DNA from: MED-G105 sp038522945
GTDB lineage: Bacteria; Pseudomonadota; Alphaproteobacteria; Caulobacterales; Parvularculaceae
Length of the DNA stretch: 64,000 bases
Assembly: GCA_038522945.1 (NCBI GenBank)
Contig: JBCBJV010000012.1
Span: 36,423-100,422, forward strand
Direction of reading: 5' to 3'
The position numbers and the translations under genes are program-made. Position 1 is the first letter of the stretch, and each line of letters opens with the position of its first letter. The notes below the pieces were generated by a model that was not told the origin of the DNA, ran no database searches, and saw nothing but the letters and a program-made list of their open reading frames with translations. Shown in pieces: positions 60,120-64,000 of this stretch.

Positions 60120-61703
60120 CTAGAGGTCCAGATTGAGCTGGTTGTCGGGCGGCGAGCCGTTCTTGCGCCGCGATTTTCTGGTCGCTGACCCGGCTTTCTT
60201 TCGTCGCTGACCTCGAACGGGAATGCCTGATTTTCGACTGCCGTGTTTTTCCTGGATGGCATTTGCGCCGTGCCGAAAGGCTTCGCTCCGCCGCACGCCG
60301 TAGACTTTTTCTTTCGCGATCCGCGCGGCGACCACCGGATCCACAATTGGTTCGGGATAAATCCGTCCAAGGAGGGTGTCTGCTTCCTCCCATTTCCACG
60401 GTTCCTGAAGGAATTTGTCTGGCACATTTGTCAGTTCTGGCACCCACCGCCGCGTGAAGCTTCCATCCGGGTCCTGATCGTGCCCCTGTTTAACAGGATT
60501 ATAGATGCGAACGGTATTGATCCCCGTGGTTCCCGATTGCATTTGCACCTGCGACCAGTGGATGCCCGGCTCATAATCTGTAAAGAGCCGCGCGAGGACC
60601 AGACCGCTGTCGCGCCAGGGCAACCATAGATGATAGCTCGCAACTGCCTGCAGCATTGCGCGCATTCGGAAGTTCATCCATCCGGTTGCCGCCAGGCAGC
60701 GCATGCAGGCGTCGACAAAGGGTAATCCTGTCTCGCCATTGGCAAAGGTGCTCAATCGCTCTGTATCCGGGGTTGCCGGCCGAAGCCCGTCATATCCCGG
60801 GTGGAGGTTTTCAAACTCCAGGCGCGGCTCGTCCTCGAGCTTTTGCATAAAGTGATGGCGCCAATGGAGCCGGCCGGAGAACGACGTCATCGATCCTCGC
60901 CAGGGGCCGGTTGGTTCGTTGCTGTCTTTCAACTCCCGTTGTCGAGCCCAGAGGGCTTGTGCGGTCTCGCGCATGGAAATCGATCCAAAGGCGAGATGGG
61001 GGGAAAGCCGCGAACAATGTCGTGCGCCCGGTTCCGGCGCGGACATGGCCTTACGATAGGGCGCGCCGCGCTCGGTGAGGAAGCTCTCCAAGCAAGCCAG
61101 CGCGCTTGTTCGGCCACCTGCCTGCCGGTCGGGGCAGGGATCGGGCGCCAACCCTATTTCATCCGCTAACGGAATATGATCGAGCGTGAGGCGCTCTGAA
61201 GCTTTAACAGGCGTTAGCGATGGAGGCGGCAATTGCGTGTCGCCCATGAAGGCGTCCCATCGCTTTGCCCAGCCGTTTCGGGTTTTCAGTCGGCGGACGA
61301 CCCCGCCCTGGGGTAACTCATGAAAGGCAACCCCTTCGTTGCGCGCCCATGCGGCAACGCGCTTATCCCGGTCGAATGTCCAGCCATTTCCGGTTTCTTC
61401 ATGGGACCAGATGGCGGCAAAGCCAGTCGCTGCATGGAGCTTTTGAAACTCTTCAATCACATCGCCGATGCGCAAGATAAGCGGCGCCCCTAGCTGCGAG
61501 AGATCCCGGCGCAGCTCGTCCAGGGTCTCACCCAGAAAGGCGAACTGTCGACCACTTACATCCGGCTGTGCCCAAAGATCCGGCTCGACCACGTAAACGG
61601 GCAGGACCGGCCCTGCTTCTGTGGCATGCACCAGGGGCGCGTGATCCTGAACTCTCAGGTCCCGCTTGAACCAGACCAGTTGAGGGGCGCGCTTGTCTGT
61701 CAT
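60120..61703 (-). CDS. DNA photolyase/cryptochrome family protein
   Basis: A 527-aa flavoprotein. LVWFKRDLRVQDHAPLVHA is the photolyase N-terminal alpha/beta domain; the FAD domain has SRLSPHLAFGSISMRE, GRLHWRHHFMQKLEDEP, TGLPFVDACMRCLAATGWMNFRMRAM and TDYEPGIHWSQVQMQSGTTGINTVRIYNPV (Trp-rich FAD site). The last 50 residues form a basic, low-complexity tail (GQRRKKAGSATRKSRRKNG) unusual for photolyases and suggestive of DNA binding. Whether it repairs DNA or only senses blue light cannot be decided here. It ends 122 bp from the TrpF-like gene. A DUF2256 gene, a common companion of such genes, lies at 4.5 kb. Confidence 0.9.
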   Translation of the reverse strand: MTDKRAPQLVWFKRDLRVQDHAPLVHATEAGPVLPVYVVEPDLWAQPDVSGRQFAFLGETLDELRRDLSQLGAPLILRIGDVIEEFQKLHAATGFAAIWSHEETGNGWTFDRDKRVAAWARNEGVAFHELPQGGVVRRLKTRNGWAKRWDAFMGDTQLPPPSLTPVKASERLTLDHIPLADEIGLAPDPCPDRQAGGRTSALACLESFLTERGAPYRKAMSAPEPGARHCSRLSPHLAFGSISMRETAQALWARQRELKDSNEPTGPWRGSMTSFSGRLHWRHHFMQKLEDEPRLEFENLHPGYDGLRPATPDTERLSTFANGETGLPFVDACMRCLAATGWMNFRMRAMLQAVASYHLWLPWRDSGLVLARLFTDYEPGIHWSQVQMQSGTTGINTVRIYNPVKQGHDQDPDGSFTRRWVPELTNVPDKFLQEPWKWEEADTLLGRIYPEPIVDPVVAARIAKEKVYGVRRSEAFRHGANAIQEKHGSRKSGIPVRGQRRKKAGSATRKSRRKNGSPPDNQLNLDL

Positions 61704-61740
61704 GTTGTGGAGGGTACGGGATTGGCGGCAGTCTCGGCCA

Positions 61741-61965
61741 ATGGACGAAACGCCGCTCTCTCATTTTTCTTTCCGAGAATTGCTTGGCCAACGCTCGCTT
61801 GCGGAACGGGCAATCTCGCGGGGGCGTAATCTGGATGCGTCACACGCCCTTGTTGCCCGGATCGACGCGGAGCTGGACCGCCGGCGAAAAATCGTCTGGG
61901 AACGACGATCACGTCATGCGCCGTATATTGACGGGTTCTCTGATCGGAAAAACGCGAGCGACTGA
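61741..61965 (+). CDS. small hypothetical protein
   Basis: A 74-aa basic protein from ATG 61741 (MDETPLSHFSFRELLGQR) with a helical RNLDASHALVARIDAELDRRRKIV middle and no known motif. It lies between the divergent photolyase gene and the convergent Rieske oxygenase gene, 3 bp from the latter's stop. Codon use and the tight fit suggest a real gene, but no family is recognised and start and existence are uncertain. Confidence 0.45.
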   Translation: MDETPLSHFSFRELLGQRSLAERAISRGRNLDASHALVARIDAELDRRRKIVWERRSRHAPYIDGFSDRKNASD

Positions 61966-61968
61966 TGC

Positions 61969-63210
61969 TTAACCCTGCACCGCCTCCAAAGCCGGGCGAC
62001 CGAGCGCTTCGCGGAATGTGTTGTGATAGTGGTGGAGTGCGGGTTCATTCCGCCCAAAGAGCGAATGGGTAACGAGGCCACTTTCTGCTGCGCGCTGTTG
62101 CTGTTCACCCATAAGGTAGTCTTCGTGTTCAATCGTAGAGTTAAACACTTCCATGATCGCTTCGATTGTAATGATGGCACCACGCACATTGCGCTGTTCG
62201 TAGACATTGTCTGTGGAGACAACCGACTTGCTGGCGGCTTGGGCAGCATCCATCTTCGCGATCATATCTTTTGTAAAGTAGCTCAGGATTTGGGAGATTG
62301 ATCTGCCTGGCTCTGTCGGGTGCGGATAGATTTTTACCAGAGTGACCCGGCCATCGCTTCGGATGAGTTGGATGTTCGGGAAGAGATAATAGAGGACGAG
62401 CGCGCCTTCAAAGAGATCCCATTCTACTTCCGGCAGTGTACGAATTTCATCGATCGTCCGCCTGGCAAACGTAAAGCGGTGGTGCTTGCCGATTGTTTCG
62501 TAATGCAAGGTATCACCATGGAAGTTCTGCGCAAGCGTGTTCTTGTGCAGTGTCTTAAAGTGATAGGTTTCTCCGAAGGTATCGTTCGCGAGCTTCCAGT
62601 TGAGGTTCTTATCGATCGTCGTCTCGCCGCAGAAGACTTGTGTTTCCAGGCTCTGAAGGGCGAGTTCATCGGCGAGGGGCCCAAGAAAAGCATCGACATC
62701 AAGTTGGCCGTCCGGCTGCGGATGAACAAAAAGGAGTCCATACTTTTCCGCCGCAGGCAATTCGATCAGGCCATGGCAGGATTTGTCGACATCGCCGAAG
62801 AGGTCCTCGTTCGGGACCGCGATAAGCTTTCCGTCCGTTGCGTAGCTCCAGGCATGAAACGGGCAAGTCAAAAGCCTCGTTATCCCACGGCCCTCGCTTG
62901 CCAGCTGCACACCCCGGTGGCGACAGGCATTGATAAACGCCCGAAACGTCCCGTCCGGTCCCCGCATGGCGAGGACAGGTACCCCGAAATCGTTCATGGT
63001 AAAGAATGAATTTGCCTCCGGCAGATCGCCGGACAAGCCGATCACCTGCACATGGGTGCGGAAGAATGCCTCCCACTCTTGATTGGCAAGGTCAGGGCAG
63101 ACGTAGTCACTGGTGGGCATGCGCATCTGCACGCCAGCATCGACAGTCGTCTTGGTGTCGAGCTGATGGATAAGGCTTTTCAGAATCTCAACCTGTCTTG
63201 CATGGTCCAT
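61969..63210 (-). CDS. Rieske-type aromatic-ring-hydroxylating oxygenase, large subunit
   Basis: A 413-aa protein from ATG 63210 (MDHARQVEILKSLIHQ). The Rieske 2Fe-2S centre is Cys-x-His ... Cys-x-x-His in ACRHRGVQL and TCPFHAWSY (about residues 94-120). The mononuclear iron site is in NDTFGETYHFKTLHKN (two His) with a late Asp in IEHEDY. Such proteins hydroxylate or demethylate aromatic or quaternary-amine substrates together with a reductase; no ferredoxin or reductase gene is adjacent. An in-frame start 34 codons upstream is less likely. Substrate unknown. Confidence 0.9.
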   Translation of the reverse strand: MDHARQVEILKSLIHQLDTKTTVDAGVQMRMPTSDYVCPDLANQEWEAFFRTHVQVIGLSGDLPEANSFFTMNDFGVPVLAMRGPDGTFRAFINACRHRGVQLASEGRGITRLLTCPFHAWSYATDGKLIAVPNEDLFGDVDKSCHGLIELPAAEKYGLLFVHPQPDGQLDVDAFLGPLADELALQSLETQVFCGETTIDKNLNWKLANDTFGETYHFKTLHKNTLAQNFHGDTLHYETIGKHHRFTFARRTIDEIRTLPEVEWDLFEGALVLYYLFPNIQLIRSDGRVTLVKIYPHPTEPGRSISQILSYFTKDMIAKMDAAQAASKSVVSTDNVYEQRNVRGAIITIEAIMEVFNSTIEHEDYLMGEQQQRAAESGLVTHSLFGRNEPALHHYHNTFREALGRPALEAVQG

Positions 63211-63357
63211 GGCGCGCTTCCCTTCGCTGTCGGTTTCAAGGCTTACTGCTGAAAGAGCCGGGCCCTTGCGCATATTCTGTTTTAATCGCCAAGCGTCAAG
63301 GATTGAGCGCATTTGCCGGTGACTAGATCACGTGCCGCCGAAAAACTTGTCGCAAGA

Positions 63358-64000
63358 TCATCCGTCGTCGGGCCCGCACAGGACCATCAATGAGGCGTTC
63401 CCAAATAGTCGAACTGATGTGGAAGGGGCCACTCTATAAAGCCACTTGCCGGGCATGTGGCGGAGCTTTTGTTTCCACCCCTGCGCGGCCGCAATCGTCA
63501 GATCGTGATAACCGGCAAGGGCGTCATTGATGATTGTGTAGCCAGCATCGACCAGCGTCGCACGGGCGCTGTCTTCGCTGAAATAGTGCAGATGCCCGAC
63601 CGATTGCCGCCGTTGCATGTACGTGCCGTCCCAAACATGCATGACCGACATATCGAGAGGGACGTTGAAGAGCCAGTACCGTGCCTTTTGCTTTGCCGCG
63701 CGCAGAAACCCAAGATAGTCGTCCACGTGTTCGAAGACGTCGAACATTAGTCCCAGATCGACAGCGCCATCCGGTTCAGCCGCGATGGCGCCCACGCGAT
63801 AACAAAGACGGTCGTTTGTGTGCAGAGATTTAGCGGCCTCAACAGCCTGGGACGAGACATCGAGCCCTGTGATCTGTACATCGAACGCTTCGGCGAAGCG
63901 AAAACTCACCCGCCCGGCGCCGCATCCGCAATCGATAATGCTTTGCGGGCGGATATTGTTTTCAGCGAGAAGTTTCAGAGCATGGGAGACTTTAAAGTCA
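63358..64000 (-). CDS. class I SAM-dependent methyltransferase (5' part outside window)
   Basis: The gene continues beyond position 64000, so the true start is not visible; the frame runs from at least 64000 to a stop at 63358. Motif I is IIDCGCGAGRVSF, followed by VQITGLDVSSQAVEAAKSL (motif II acidic end) and VDLGLMFDVFEHVDDYLGFL (motif post-I/IV). This is a 7-beta-strand methyltransferase of the UbiE/COQ5/Methyltransf_11 type. The C-terminal part ends KWLYRVAPSTSVRLFGNASL and lacks a known acceptor domain. Substrate unknown. It runs in the same direction as the Rieske gene 147 bp downstream. Confidence 0.85.
   Translation of the reverse strand, partial: DFKVSHALKLLAENNIRPQSIIDCGCGAGRVSFRFAEAFDVQITGLDVSSQAVEAAKSLHTNDRLCYRVGAIAAEPDGAVDLGLMFDVFEHVDDYLGFLRAAKQKARYWLFNVPLDMSVMHVWDGTYMQRRQSVGHLHYFSEDSARATLVDAGYTIINDALAGYHDLTIAAAQGWKQKLRHMPGKWLYRVAPSTSVRLFGNASLMVLCGPDDG

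Noticed and set aside
62320..63009. 229-codon plus-strand frame opposite the Rieske oxygenase gene
   Set aside because: The minus strand encodes intact Rieske and iron motifs; the plus frame is a shadow without motifs.
1..64000. CRISPR array, transposase, toxin-antitoxin or phage structural genes
   Set aside because: No spaced direct repeats, DDE motifs or small paired genes of these types were seen; only the integrase at the left edge is mobile-element related.

Overview
The window looks like a chromosomal segment of a Gram-negative alphaproteobacterium, plausibly from the Caulobacterales/Parvularculales side of the class. This is inferred from family content: FlbT (known from flagellated alphaproteobacteria), perfect TTAA-N7-TTAA CtrA-type boxes, a LptF/LptG pair, LolA, an alphaproteobacterial-type TrmH-family methyltransferase, and a Tat/lipoprotein DUF1501/DUF1800 pair. 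Most of it is ordinary, densely packed housekeeping DNA. I see no CRISPR array, rRNA, transposase or toxin-antitoxin pair.

Layout. 0.1-1.7 kb: a tyrosine integrase next to tRNA-Gly(GCC), probably the edge of an integrated element that continues left of the window. 1.9-4.7 kb: prolyl-tRNA editing protein, thioredoxin-TPR chaperone, LON-substrate-binding protein, Trm112 and a small DUF2256 zinc protein. 4.9-8.2 kb: LolA, a structured small-RNA candidate with its own promoter and terminator, a TSUP permease and exonuclease III. 8.2-11.4 kb: a PLP enzyme, an RNA methyltransferase, a MarR regulator with a histone-like tail and a NUDIX hydrolase. 11.5-15.9 kb: YciB, FtsY, a histone H1-like protein, MtaB and FlbT. 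16-19.4 kb: LptG, LptF and a flippase-like membrane protein. 19.6-27.9 kb: three glycosyltransferases, glutathione synthetase and an envelope cluster (BON lipoprotein, YraN, RsmI, LpoA-like lipoprotein) with the same gene set as the enterobacterial yraL-yraM-yraN-yraP locus.

28-37 kb is the most accessory-looking part: a secreted TPR protein, an orphan DNA cytosine methyltransferase, a DUF1800 lipoprotein, a Tat-exported DUF1501 protein, a predicted outer-membrane protein and a processive-type GT2, followed by dapF. 37-43 kb: a divergent PEP-carboxylase homologue with changed active-site residues, facing metK across a 301-bp region that holds an 18-bp perfect palindrome and a perfect CtrA box, then rdgB and hemW. 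43-50 kb: AMP nucleosidase, FtsK, an ammonium transporter and a UbiH-type monooxygenase. 50-54 kb: a REP-like repeat, a retropepsin-like protease, DapB, an M1 peptidase and a GNAT. 54-58 kb: dnaJ, an unknown gene, a 16-bp tandem repeat and dnaK interrupted by a one-base frameshift. 58-64 kb: a membrane protein, a DUF6958 protein, a TrpF-like isomerase, a photolyase/cryptochrome, a Rieske oxygenase and a methyltransferase cut by the window end.

The observations I would follow first are the 140-nt sRNA candidate at 5742-5881, the PEPC-like protein that keeps metal ligands but has lost residues matching catalytic His/Arg, the dnaK frameshift with an ATGA overlap, and the CtrA box in front of metK. 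Statements about families come from recalled motifs; no database search or folding program was run.
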